Positions 35,746-46,261 of a stretch of DNA of 64,000 nucleotides are shown piece by piece. Source of the stretch: Anisodus tanguticus. Taxonomy: Eukaryota; Streptophyta; Magnoliopsida; Solanales; Solanaceae. The translations under genes and the position numbers were made by a program. Where the stretch lies: the NCBI GenBank assembly GCA_034509755.1, contig CM067556.1, positions 45,923,243 to 45,987,242 of the forward strand, given 5' to 3'. The notes below the pieces were generated by a model. It saw nothing but the letters and a program-made list of their open reading frames with translations, did not search any database and had not been told where the DNA came from. The first letter of the stretch is position 1; every line of letters begins with the position of its first letter.

Positions 35746-36524
35746 ATTTCCAATGACACAGTTTCCTTTTAACCTTGTCCCAAACTGTTATGTGCCTCTA
35801 TTTCATTTTACATGGCACACTGCCCTTTTAACATATCCCAAATTGTTCCAACCACTTCACGAAATAACATTGTGCACACCATTCAAAACTTCCAATGGTG
35901 AATTGACTTGAATTTAGTACATCGTAATTATACAGGAATATAAAACTTAGTCAATAGTTTGAGGTGGACAGAATTGGTTCAAGTAGGGCCTGAAATCTCC
36001 TCTAAATATTATAATTGTTACATAGAGAGGATGTGCTAATGGGGTGATTTTAGCGGTTTCTCATTTCTCCCTTGTTCTTTCCTCCCATTGACGCTTTCTC
36101 AGCGGTTGTCCTTTCACATCTGCTTCATTCGTGATCTTGCTTTGTCTTTATGAATAATTTCTTGTATCACAGCCTCACTTTTTTTTGGCATTATAGCCTT
36201 AGTTAATGCAAAGAACTACAGGTCATACTTAATTGTTAAGTTATTTATGATATAAATCATTTTATATTACTTAAAATATGTTATCTAATACATTTCCAAA
36301 GATACTTTTGTCACAAAATTTATTACTATCCAGGTCAGGTCAAGAATTTATAATTATCTACACTATACCAGATTTGGGATACAAATACAACAATCCATCC
36401 TTGATTGTATCATTAAAATTCAATGATATTGTTGAGCTATGTGACCATCTCATCTAAATCTTTTATTCACTTAATTATATTCTCAACACCCCCTCACGGT
36501 GTGATTCTTTTCCATGGGCTAAGC
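35746..36524. other. Sacsin intron 2, middle part
   Basis: AT-rich intronic sequence with no recognised gene or repeat ends. Confidence 0.4.
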
Positions 36525-37232
36525 ACGTGGAGATTCTTTTCAAATCTGAGTGGCGGTAAGATTTGATCCTAAGACCTCTGCCTACTTTGATACCCTGTTA
36601 AAAAAATGGATCTTGGGTCTAACTCAACTCCAATAGCTAACTCAAGAGGCGAGGATTGCTCAAGCCATATAAAAAGACCATTCATCCCTTCACCAACCGA
36701 TGTGGGACTCTTTTGTCGATACATAATATAATTAAACAATTAAAATGTGTGCTCTTACTAACAGCTTAAGATTTTAGATGAGATGGACACACACTTTCAC
36801 GTGGTATCAGAGAAAGACTCATCTCAATTCTTGATTTTTCAATGTTGGGCCCCCATATTATATTATTTACGCTCTAGATGTCTAATCCCAGGCGGGGAGG
36901 GGGGATTGGTGAAGAGTCTGACATCGGTTGGTTAAGGGATGGGTGGTTTCTTTATATGGCTTGGGCAATCCTCGCCTCTTAAACTAGCTTTGGGGTTGAG
37001 TTAGGCCAAAATCCAATTTTTTAACATGCTATCAGAGTAGGCAGAGGTCCTCTGTCCAAATCTCACCGCCACCCAAGCAAAAAAACAAAATTCCACGTGT
37101 TTTGGCCAATGAAAAATAATCAAACCAACACGTGAGGCGGCGTGTCGAGACATAATATAAATAAATAATTAAAAATGTGCTCTCTCTAACCGCATAAGTT
37201 TTTAGATAAGAAGGTCACACACTTCAACAAAT
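36525..37232. repeat. Composite of inverted and direct LTR/TRIM-like segments
   Basis: Segment 36549-36714 is repeated inverted at 36912-37077 (shared strings AAGAGGCGAGGATTG and ACCAACCGATGT), while 36715-36800 is repeated directly at 37144-37232 (GTCGATACATAATATA against GTCGAGACATAATATA). Met-tRNA primer-site-like motifs occur on both strands (TGGTATCAGAG at 36802-36812 on plus; GGTATCAAAGTAGGCAG on minus near 36585). This looks like two small LTR elements of one family joined head to head, in sacsin intron 2. Confidence 0.55.
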
Positions 37233-37331
37233 ATTACAATTCCTCCTTATTTGTGAAGCGTGACTTCACCTATTTACTTGATTGATTGAGTTGTAAACCG
37301 CAAAATAACTGGAAGGGAGAAACTACATTAC

Positions 37332-38054
37332 CTTGGATGAATTATCTGATATGCAAGCAGCAACTGATGCCCAAGGCAGAAGGTGAATATCAAAGTCCTT
37401 TGATGCTTTCGCCGCAAAAGCACCTATCCTGCTAGACGGTGAAGACAATCTTTGTACTATATAAAACGTATCAGTTCTCTTCTGAGGATGACTCCCATTA
37501 ACTGCCTCGCTCAAGAATTCCAATGAAAAGGTATCCACAAAGGATTCATTTGAATCAGTCAATTTCGATAGTCTCAGAAGTGCTTGACGATGCCAAATGG
37601 TATCACCATTGCCTGAGTTCACAGAGCAGGAATATGTCTTCCGTGGCTCGGCCAAACCAACATCCCATTCATACATCTCTATTGACAATACACTTTTAAG
37701 AAAAAGTAGTGAGAAAACTCCTTCCTCATAAAGTTGTACTAACATTGAAGAGATATCATCCTCCAAGTAGCCTTGCTTGGAGAGCTTACTATTAGCAGCC
37801 TGATCTGCATTCCTCAAAGGGAAACGGAATAAAGTTCCATCGAGAGGACCTTCCATGTCACAACCAAAAGCACAATATGGAGAGAACTGATCTTTGTACA
37901 GTGAGATGGCTGAAGAGCTAACATAATCCGTTTTCCAGGATTTGATGCTGATACATTTGGAAGGTAAACACCTTGGGGATCAAACAGTACAACATACTTT
38001 CCACTTACAAAGGACGGCAAATCAGTTAGGTGATAAACCGAGTTGAAGACAACC
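37332..38054 (-). pseudogene. Sacsin-like gene, exon 2, frameshifted
   Basis: 723 bp from CTTCCAG|GGTTG to CCAAG|GTAATG. It continues the first HSP90-like ATPase domain (VVFNSVYHLTDLPSFVSGKY then VVLFDPQGVYLPNV). The glycine-rich nucleotide loop reads FGVVFN where the family has FGVGFN. Near 37926 the sequence CGGATTATG lacks four bases compared with the expected frame, consistent with slippage across a repeated GATT. After it the second frame runs FRFPLRNADQAANSKLSKQG to LLPWASVAACISD. Both splice sites are normal. Confidence 0.88.
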
Positions 38055-38231
38055 CTGGAAGAGAACACACCAATTCAAAGAGATAAGGTGATTGCATTTG
38101 CAGAAATTTAACAAGATTGAGGGGAAAACAGTACAATTTCCCCTCAACCTCTCTGTTGTTTCCTTTTGTAAGCAAAAGGTGCAAAATTTTATGAGTTTCA
38201 AATTTAATACTACCAAGTTTCCACTGTGAAC

Positions 38232-41200
38232 TAGAGGTGGCCAGTGGGCCGGGCTCGGGTCTGGCGGGGTCGGGGGCGGGGCGGGACAGGCAAAGGGGGC
38301 GGGGTCAGGTCTGGCGGGGTCAGGTTTGGCGGGGTCGGGTTTGGCGGGACTTGCTCCAGTCCCGTCCCGATCCCTATCCCGTCGGAATCGGGGCGGGGCG
38401 GGATCGGGATCGGGGCGGGTTCCGACGGGTTTTCCTTTTTTTTTCTTTTTTTTTTAATAACATATGTATAAAAAAAAACTCAATAAACAAGACAAGATAG
38501 TGTAATAAAAACATCTCAAGGCTTGTCTCTTATATTATTTAATAGACATGATTTTTTTGTAATACAAATACAATTGTCTAAATTGCAACTTTGTGGTGTT
38601 GTCCAAAAGTTGCAAATTACATAATAAAATTACAATTAAAAAAATTACATTCTTAAAAAAAACCTGTTCTAATTGCTTGATAATTTCATGTGGTTCTTCG
38701 GTTGGAATTGGTATTTGTTGGTCAAATTGATCCACGTCGCTTCCACCACCTTCGGATAAGATTTCGTTGTAGTTTTCGTCTTCTTCTTCGTTGATCTCCG
38801 GTTGACCGCACCTTCTCCGCTCCGCTCGTATCCAATCTCGAATAATACCGCAATTTCCAAGTCGTCTCCGGCTAATGAGTGTCTCGTGGTCTCCTATTTA
38901 ATATCCGTCGGCGAAGAAAAAGCGCTTTCGACGCAGTTGATGACGCTTGAATGTTCAAAACATCTCGGGCCATCAATGAAAGTGTCGGAAAGGTCTTCTC
39001 ATTCCCCCTCCAAAGTATTTCGGCAAGTCTTCATGTCCATCTTCATTGATAACTTCTTCGTACGGTACAGAACCCTGCAAAACAAAAATATCCAACTCGC
39101 TAATTTGGTTAGTAGCGGTACGGCCGCACATTCTATTTCTGAGGCTTTCAATACTAGACGCAGAAACAACATGTCTTTTGTGAGGTTGTGTTGAAGATGA
39201 AGAAGATGGTATGGAAGCCGATAAGTTATTAGCATTTTCTTGTTGGTAAAACCTATATATTTTTTTGCATTGGTCGTCTACGCTAGACAACACTTCTTCT
39301 TTAGTTTGTTCAATAGGTGGTGGGTGATTTAGATTTTTTGGACTTCTTTAGTTTGTTCAATAGGTGGTGGGTGATTTAGATTTTTTGGACTTGGAGGTGG
39401 TAGTACTTCTATACAATCGTAAATAGTTTCAATAAGTGATTTAGCACCGTTTATTTTAATAGTCGGATTTAATACAACACCAATAATATAAATAGTGGGA
39501 ATAGAAATAAAATATTTTTTTATTTTGATAAACATTTTTTTAATAGCTGTCATATAAGCTGGTTTTTCCATATATTCACTAAGTAATAAAAATATTAGAG
39601 TTATATAAAACAACATAGTTGAAATAGTAGGATAATATATATCGGAAAATTCTTTTGTTGCTTGAAAATTTTTCTCTAAAAATACAATAAGTTCAGAAAA
39701 TTTTACCCAATCACTATCTACAATCATATCAGTTGGATTTTGATTATGAGAGTTAAAAAATAAAGTTATAGGTTTTCTATAGTCATAAGTTATATATATG
39801 GCACACACATTTTATATGAAAATGATCTGGAAAAGATAGAGTTAAACTATTTTTTAAAATTGTAATAGCGTAATTGTTAGAAGAAGCGTTATCTAATGTA
39901 ATAGTCATAATTTTATCAGTTATTCCGTAATAATGGCACACTTGATAAATATTTTCTGTAATAAAAGTACCAGTGTGCCTATCATCTATATATCTATACG
40001 CTAAGATACGTTTTTGCATAGACCATTTATAATCTATCCAATGACAAGTTACCGTTAAATAATCATGGCCATTAGTACTACGACCTATATCAGACGTGAT
40101 AGATATTTTGCCATTAAAATGATATAATGAATAACGTAAATATTGTTGATATTCATGTGCGAATTTAAATACATCTCTCTTAACAGTTGATCTAGGAAAA
40201 CCGTTAAAAGCAGGATTATATATATATTTCTAATGTAATGAATAAAACCGGGAGATGAAGGAAATGAAAAAGGCAAACCCTCCACATCAACTAATTTTGA
40301 TATTGCTTCCCTATCTCTATGTTTATTATATTTAGGGCCTACAATTTCCCCCGTCGTGGGGTTAATTTGACCATGTACTTGATCCGGGACAATATGTGAA
40401 CCTTGTTCCGATGGAACAGACGTTTGCTCACCCAATTTTGAAGCCTGGTATTGGGCATACCTAGCTGGATGAGCACTTACTACGTGTCTAATTAAACCCC
40501 CGTCCCACCGGGACCTTTTTCAGTTTTAAATTTTAAAACATTTTTACAAAATTTACATCTAGCTACTTGATTCTCTACGTCCCTATCAAAAAATATCCAT
40601 GCATCTGATTTTAATGATCGTTTTGCTGGACCTCGTCTCATACTAGGGGCAATAGGAGGCATTTCAGTTGAAGGTGCACTAGTGGGTGTGTTGTCATCAA
40701 CATTAGTGGGTGTATCATCTAGATCATCGTCTAGATTAAAGTCTTCTTGAGTTTCAGAAAATAGCTCATCGTCTAAATCTAATGGTATTGTAGGAAAATG
40801 TTGAGTATCAACAACATCATCCTGTGTAGGAATAGGATGACTAGAAGAAGTACCCTTGCCCTGGTTGCTCCTACTAGAAGAAGCACCCTTACCCTTACTC
40901 TTAAACATACCTCTTAATCCTTTCATTTTAATTATGATAATAAATAATTAAAGATAATAAAATTAAGTGCGCTAAATAAAATAAACAGACAATAATAATT
41001 TAATGAAGGAACGAATGTACCAAACGTCGACGCGTGTAATCGAGAGGTTGAAAATTAAAACTTTGCTCGATTGAAGATCCTCAAGCTAGTTGCCAACTTC
41101 ACTCCCAATTCCCAAATGAATAAATAAAATTGAATATTTAGTAAACAATGTAGACTTGTAGAGAGATATATTGAGAGATTAGAGATATTGTAGGAAGAAT

Positions 41201-41558
41201 TGTGAGAAAGATGAAGAGAAAATGAGTTATTTATAGTTGGAAAATTGGGTTAAAGTGTAAATATAATAACTTATGGGTTAAAAAAAATATTAAGGGGGTA
41301 GGGGGGTTTGGGGAGGGGGGAGGCCAAAAATGGCCGTTGCCCAACGGCCAAAATCTAAAATGGTCGTTGGTGCAACAGTTATATTTGCAAATGGGGGGCT
41401 TTCGGGAGGGATCGGGGCGGGCTCGGGTTTGGTGGGCTCGGGACGAGACATTGTCCCGTCCCAGTTCGAGTCCCGCTACCAATTTTTTTTTAATACTAAT
41501 CGGGGTCGAGGCGGTGTCGGGTCGGGCTCGGGCCGTCCCGGCCCACTGGCCAGCCTTA
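38232..41558 (-). mobile_element. hAT DNA transposon copy 2 in intron 1 of the sacsin-like gene
   Basis: 3327 bp with perfect 8-bp target duplication CTGTGAAC (38224-38231 and 41559-41566). Ends: TAGAGGTGGCCAGTGGGCC on the plus strand and TAAGGCTGGCCAGTGGGCC on the minus strand. G/C-rich subterminal regions occur at both ends (38250-38430 and 41395-41550). The transposase lies on the minus strand. It is 197 bp shorter than copy 1, which matches a deletion inside the transposase. A 47-bp tandem duplication is seen near 39301-39394. Confidence 0.93.
38690..40926 (-). pseudogene. hAT transposase, broken (copy 2)
   Basis: Starts at 40926 with MKGLRGMFKSKGKGASSSRS and an acidic linker, then a better preserved BED finger (SDAWIFFDRDVEN, CKFCKN, KGPGGTG). 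It then shares with copy 1 the same frame break at the following G-run (GTTTAATTAGACACG in both). The catalytic core has TITLDNASSNNYAI, but the segment between CHIYNL and TYDYRKPITLFF is deleted, including the conserved TRWN region. The C-terminal part ends near 38690 (DQFDQQIPIPTEEPHEIIKQ). Confidence 0.82.
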
Positions 41559-41569
41559 CTGTGAACTAA

Positions 41570-41851
41570 TATGTTAGAAATTTAGATAAAAGAATGGGAA
41601 AGACTCTTCTTCAGAATTAGTAATAACTATTGCAGAAATCATCAATTATAAAATAAAAGTAGCAATACTTGGTATCAAAAGTATGTTAGAAATTTAAATA
41701 AAATAATGGGAAAGACTCTTCTTCATAATTAGTAATAACTAATGCAGAAATCATCAATTATAAAATAAAAGTAACAATATTTGGTATCAAAAGTATGTTA
41801 GAAATTTAGATAAAAGAATGGGAAAGACTCTTCTTCATAATTAGTAATAAC
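41570..41851 (+). repeat. 112-bp tandem repeat, 2.5 units left of the copia insertion
   Basis: Units start at 41570, 41682 and 41794 (TATGTTAGAAATTTA...TTGGTATCAAAAG). The third unit is cut after 58 bp by the copia element at 41852-45525 and resumes at 45526-45584. Spacing is exactly 112 bp. It lies in sacsin intron 1. Confidence 0.85.
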
Positions 41852-42057
41852 TGATAGAATTCATGAAAGTCTTTTATTCATAACATAAATTCTTACAAAG
41901 CAATAACAAGTTAATAAAATAATACTATTCTTGAGAGCTAAAAGTGCAAGTAAAAGAAAATCAAGTAAAGCCCTTTATATATGGTCTATTACATGAGATA
42001 CAAATGTGTTTTTCCAATGTGGGACAAAAGCAATGTGGAAAAGAGTTAATGCTAATA
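41852..42057 (-). repeat. 3' LTR of the copia element
   Basis: 206 bp, same length as its partner at 45320-45525; differs at about ten positions by eye. Confidence 0.88.
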
Positions 42058-42199
42058 TCTCCTCTCAAACTCGCGATGGTGTAGACAGAAGCATCGAGAG
42101 GTTGCCAAGAAAGAACCGGTGACACTTTAAGGTATGCGCCTTTGTGAAGAAATCTGCAAGTTGCATCGAAGATGAGACAAATGGCAAGGATAGAGTGCG

Positions 42200-43715
42200 C
42201 TCGAAGATGATATCGAATAATATGACAATCAATCTCAATATGCTTGGTACGTTCATGAAAGACCGTGTTGTGCGCAATCTGAATAGAACTCTTATTATCA
42301 CAGTACATCGGTGTTGGTGAAGAAAGAGAGACACCCATATCAACCAATAACCAACGTAACCATACAATCTCACACGTAGTAGAAGCCATAGCACGACACT
42401 CTGCCTCAGTTGAAGAGCGAGAAACCACATCTTGTTTCTTACTTTTCCATGAGATGAGTGAATCTCCTAAAAATACACAATAACCAGTAGTTGATTTCCG
42501 ATCGTTAGGTCACCTGCCCAATCTCGCATCGAAAATGCACGAAGCTCCAAGGATGAGGTCGATGGAAACAAGAGACTCGATAAATCGTTCCTCGAAGATA
42601 GTGAAGAATACGCATAATCGCAAATGCAGCCCAATGTACGGATGTAGGAGAGCAAACAACCGACCGACAATGTGAACAAAGATATGCAATGTCGGGCGAG
42701 TAATGGTGAGGTGCACCAGACTCCCTACAACTGAACGATATAAAGTGGGATCAAGAAGAGGATCCCCATCAGTAGGTGTATATCGAACATTAACCTCAAG
42801 AGGAGAGTCAACTATACGAGTATCCGTGAGACGGCCCGCTCAAGAATATCGCGTGTATTTAGACCGAGAGAGAAGATATCCTTTCTCGAATAAGCTACCT
42901 CAATGCCTAAAAAGTAACGTAGATGACCTAAATCTCATCTCAAAACAACAAGATAAAGTAGATTTTAGGTTTGCAATACCATTAATATCATCACCTGTAA
43001 TGATCATGTCATCAACATACAACAAAAGCAAAATACAACCTGCAGGGGATGATTTAACAAATAACGCCGAATCATGAAAGCCGGAAATAAACCCAAGAGA
43101 TGATACTACGGTGGAGAACTTGTCGAACCAAGCTCTTGGAGCTTGTTTGAGACCATACAGAGCTTTCTTAAGCCTGCACACTTGTCCTGGACTATGTGAA
43201 ATACCAGGTGGAGGGACCATGTAGACTTCTTCTTGAAGATCCCCATTTAAAAAAGCATTTTTAACATCCATTTGTGAAATATGCCAATGACGAACAGAGG
43301 CCACTGCAATAAGAACCCGGACAGATGTCATCTTTGCAACAGGTGCAAAAGTCTCTTCATAATCCATACCATATTCTTGAGAAAAACCCTTTGCAACCAA
43401 ACGAGCTTTATATCGCTCAATAAAACCATCAGACTTTGTCTTAATCTTGTACACCCATCGAGAACCAATAGTTTTCTTACCCGTCGGTAGAGAAACCAAA
43501 TTCCAAGTACCAGTTTTGTTCAAAGCAACCAGTTCCTCATTCATAGCCTCTTGCCAAAGAGGATCACGAGTTGCCTTAGAGTAGGATGTAGGCTCACAGA
43601 GAGAATTAATAGAAACTAGAAAGGAAGCGAATGATGGAGCATAGCAAGAATAATCAAAATCGGATACCTGAGTAAATCGCAGAGTGCGTTTAGGAAGAGG
43701 TTCTGAAATAGGCAT
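42200..43715 (-). pseudogene. copia reverse transcriptase and RNase H, frameshifted
   Basis: RT starts near 43600 with DPLWQEAMNEELVALNKTGT, has KARLVAKGFSQEYGMDYEET, QMDVKNAFLNGDLQEEVYM, CRLKKALYGLKQAPRAWFDK and the intact catalytic motif LLYVDDMIITGDD (near 43010). The frame breaks around 42900. The RNase H part resumes at 42428 (SRSSTEAECRAMASTTCEIV, then MYCDNKSSIQIAHN and HERTKHIEIDCH). The 42900-42430 stretch is degenerate. Confidence 0.85.
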
Positions 43716-43724
43716 AGGAGGGGC

Positions 43725-44599
43725 TGAGTATCAATATCATGGGACCTGCCAGAAGACTGAGAAGGAACAGATGATATAGATGTAGAATCAGATGGGCAAT
43801 CAACATTAAAGGGATCAATATCAATAAGGTCAGATTTTGTCATGCCATGTGAGGTAGGTGGGATGGAAAAGAAATGAACATGCTCAATAAAGGAAACATT
43901 ACGAGACACATACAATTTTCCAGAAACTAGGTCAAGGCAACGATAACCTTTCTGCCCAACCCCATATCCAAGAAAAACACAAATGGCGACACGAGAAGAT
44001 AACTTAGTATGCTCTGCATGTGGACGTAGAACAAAACATGTAGAACGAAAAACTCTCAAATGGGAATATAGTGGGGTGTGACCAAATAGTCTAGCATACG
44101 GAAAAATCCCAGAATTATGAGAGGTAAGGACCCTATTAATAAGATAAATAGATGTAAGGACAGCTTCTCCCCAAAATTCACTAGGTACACTAGCGGACAA
44201 AAGCATGGATCTAGCTGTCTCAACAATATGCCTATGTTTTCTCTCGGCTACCCCATTTTGTTGTGGTGTATCAGTACAAGAAGACTGATGTATTGTACCA
44301 TCAGCTTTGAAAATACCAGAAATATTCCCACTAGTATATTCACCTCCTAAATCAGCCCGAAAACATTTAATAATGGAAGAATGTTGAGTTTTCACATAGG
44401 CTTGAAACTCAGCATAAGTATGAACAAAATCAGAGCGTCTTTTCAACAAATAAACCCAACAATGACGAGTATAATCATCAATAAAAGAAACATAATATCT
44501 GGAGCCTCCCTTAGTAGGGATAGGTGATGGCCCCCAAACATCTGAATGAACTAGATCAAATGGTGCAGAAGAAGTAGAAGTACTAAGATTAAAAGGCAA
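43725..44599 (-). pseudogene. copia integrase
   Basis: Integrase core with the D-D-E positions: FDLVHSDVWGPSPI, FRADLGGEYTSG and TPQQNGVAERKHRHIVETA, followed by SHLRVFRSTCFV and the C-terminal GYRCLDLVSGKLYVSRNVSF. The zinc-binding N-terminus and everything between it and gag are missing, so the element could not make a complete polyprotein. Confidence 0.85.
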
Positions 44600-44652
44600 A
44601 GTAGAGAATTTTCCAAGTCATTTTGTACTAGTGCACGAATTTCATATTGTAA

Positions 44653-44985
44653 CTAACATTTAACAGCAAAATTATTCTGCACAAACAATCTTGACAGATA
44701 ATCCCAAATCTCTTTAGCAGTTTTGAACTTAGCCAATTGAACACCAATTTTTTGTTCAACAGAGTTATTAATCCAAGTAATAATCTTTGAATTATTGATC
44801 TCCCAAGTCCTAAATAATTCATCAAAATTTTCATCTCTAATTTTAGGGCATTTGGTTTTTCCAGACATATAATCCCAAAGCCCCTTTCCCTTTAGAAAAT
44901 TTACCATGACATAACTCCAAGAGGAATAAGTTTTTCCATCTAACCGAACACCAATAGTTTGCAAAGAATCATCACCTCCAGCCAT
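44653..44985 (-). pseudogene. copia gag, N-terminal part
   Basis: Start at 44985 (MAGGDDSLQTIGVRLDGKTY), then WSYVMVNFLKGKGLWDYMSG and FKTAKEIWDYLSRLFVQNN, the conserved copia gag opening. It is cut off after about 110 residues and the sequence passes almost directly to the integrase. The leader at 45010-45067 holds a short tandem repeat (CAACAATCCCAAATAACAAG type). Confidence 0.8.
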
Positions 44986-45302
44986 TATGAATTTTAAACA
45001 GAAAAATCTCAAATAACAAGCAACAATCCCAAATAACAAGCAGCAATCCCAAACAACAAGCAACAAAATAAAAAAGGGCATATCTCACCAATTAGATGCG
45101 GAAGCCAAGAAGACGAAACCCAGATGTGAAAGCCAAGATCAGAACGAGCACGAGCAGCCCAAACAAGCCAAAACGAGCACGAGCTTCCAAAACAAGCCAA
45201 CAAAAAAAAATTAACTGATACCAGGGGCGTGCTGCATGCGAACCCCCAACTAACTCACAGCGAAGTTGGATCCGCGATCGAGCTAAAAATATTAACTTGC
45301 GC

Positions 45303-45525
45303 TCTTGGCTCTGATAACATGATAGAATTAATGAAAGTCTTTTATTCATAACATGAATTCTTACAAAGCAATAACAAGATAATAAAATAATACTATTTTT
45401 GAGAGCTAAAAGTGCAAGTAAAAGAAAAGCAAGTAAAGCCCTTTATATAGGGTCTATTACATGATATACAAATGTGTTTTTTCAATGTGGGACAAAAGAA
45501 ATGTGGGAAAGAGTTAATGCTAATA
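45303..45525 (-). repeat. 5' LTR and primer binding site of the copia element
   Basis: LTR 45320-45525. Next to it on the minus strand is TGTTATCAGAGCCAAGAGCG (45319-45300), an initiator-Met-tRNA-type primer site with one change from TGGTATCAGAGCC. Confidence 0.85.
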
Positions 45526-45584
45526 ATAACTTATGCAGAAATCTTCAATTATAAAATAAAAGTATCAATATTTGGTATCAAAAG
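45526..45584 (+). repeat. Right remainder of the third 112-bp tandem repeat unit
   Basis: Continues the unit cut at 41851, beginning with the duplicated ATAAC and ending TTTGGTATCAAAAG. Confidence 0.82.
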
Positions 45585-45811
45585 GTTCTTTTGAAGAAAA
45601 ATAAAAACTTTCTATACTATAGCAGTTGATATGTCCACACCTTCTTCAGATAATTACAACTTACAACTCCTTGATTGGGATATAACTACTACTTAAAATT
45701 TTGACTGTTATACGCATTAGGCCTCTAGTTACCAAAGGTTATTGCCAGTTCACATGAAACCCAACTAGAGACCACAAGTATTGAATAGTATATGAAATGA
45801 TGAGGAATTAC

Positions 45812-46140
45812 CCAAAGCGATCGGTTTTCCAGGCCTGGCCATGTTTTCCACTGCCACCAATCCTGGAAATACTAACAAAATCATCTTCAGACAAAACGGC
45901 GTCGTTGTAAGCCAAAAGCGCAGGTCCTTGCCACTGTGCGAGCTTATCGGAGAGCAATGAGTCGGTGCGGTGATTGCGATGGTTAAGGCAGAGACAAACT
46001 TTGGTAGCTCTGGCATCGTCGGCGTTCTGAATGATCTACTTAAGCATTGTAGTTCCCTCCGAATAATTCAACAAAACCTCACGAATTCTCCTAGTTAGAT
46101 CTAATTTCTGACCGAAATCTTCAAGTAGGATGGACTCCAT
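45812..46140 (-). pseudogene. Sacsin-like gene, exon 1 with premature stop at codon 35
   Basis: ATG at 46140-46138 opens MESILLEDFGQKLDLTRRIR, the conserved start of the first HSP90-like ATPase repeat. Codon 35 is TAG (46038-46036) where the family has KELIQNADDAG. The rest continues in the same frame (SLLSDKLAQWQGPALLAYND, then SRIGGSGKHGQAWKTDRFG) to the 5' splice site at 45811-45810. The acidic ATP-site motif reads NADDARATK, with Arg in place of the usual Gly. No compensating downstream start is apparent. Confidence 0.9.
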
Positions 46141-46261
46141 TGAAACCATGAGGAGGAATCGGTGAGCTTAAAAGAGGAATAGTACGCAACCGGAAACAAT
46201 TTTGTCAAATTACAACTTGTTTTAAAACATATTATTTTATGGATATTACACAAATGTATAA
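46141..46261 (-). promoter_or_regulatory. Residual 5' flank of the sacsin-like gene
   Basis: Only about 120 bp separate the ATG from a truncated copia element, so any original promoter beyond this has been displaced or lost. I see no convincing TATA box. Confidence 0.35.

Larger units (their letters stand above)
41852..45525 (-). mobile_element. copia LTR retrotransposon, internally deleted, target duplication ATAAC
   Basis: Two 206-bp LTRs (41852-42057 and 45320-45525), about ten mismatches by eye, flanked by ATAAC (41847-41851 and 45526-45530). Reads on the minus strand. The LTR starts TATTAG rather than the usual TG and ends CTATCA. It contains gag, integrase, reverse transcriptase and RNase H in copia order. 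The total length of 3.67 kb is short because the end of gag, the zinc knuckle and the protease are missing. Confidence 0.92.
15820..46140 (-). pseudogene. Sacsin-like RING-finger gene (At5g23110 type), pseudogene with five surviving exons
   Basis: Plant sacsin-like proteins are about 4700 residues, with repeated HSP90-like ATPase (sacsin repeat) regions and a C-terminal RING finger, probably acting as chaperone-linked ubiquitin ligases. Surviving exons, in transcript order, are 46140-45812, 38054-37332, 34591-28613, 22432-22241 and 16017-15820. Lesions: TAG 46038-46036; 4-bp deletion near 37926; 1-bp deletion near 33350; TAG 32741-32739; TGA 32660-32658; 1-bp insertion near 32610; TAA 32272-32270; TGA 30538-30536; extra base in the homopolymer 30329-30335. 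After exon 3 (phase 2) the next recognisable exon starts in phase 0, and about 2100-2200 residues expected between them are absent. The gene is convergent with HCF136, as in the ancestral pair. The gene family is certain; loss of function is an inference from many independent lesions. Confidence 0.9.

Noticed and set aside
41570..41851. CRISPR-like or satellite array
   Set aside because: Only 2.5 to 3 contiguous units without spacers in plant nuclear DNA; a small local tandem duplication.
28613..46140. That the stops and frameshifts in the sacsin-like gene are introns or edited sites
   Set aside because: Similarity continues directly across each lesion without splice sites, and nuclear mRNA editing of this kind is not known in plants.
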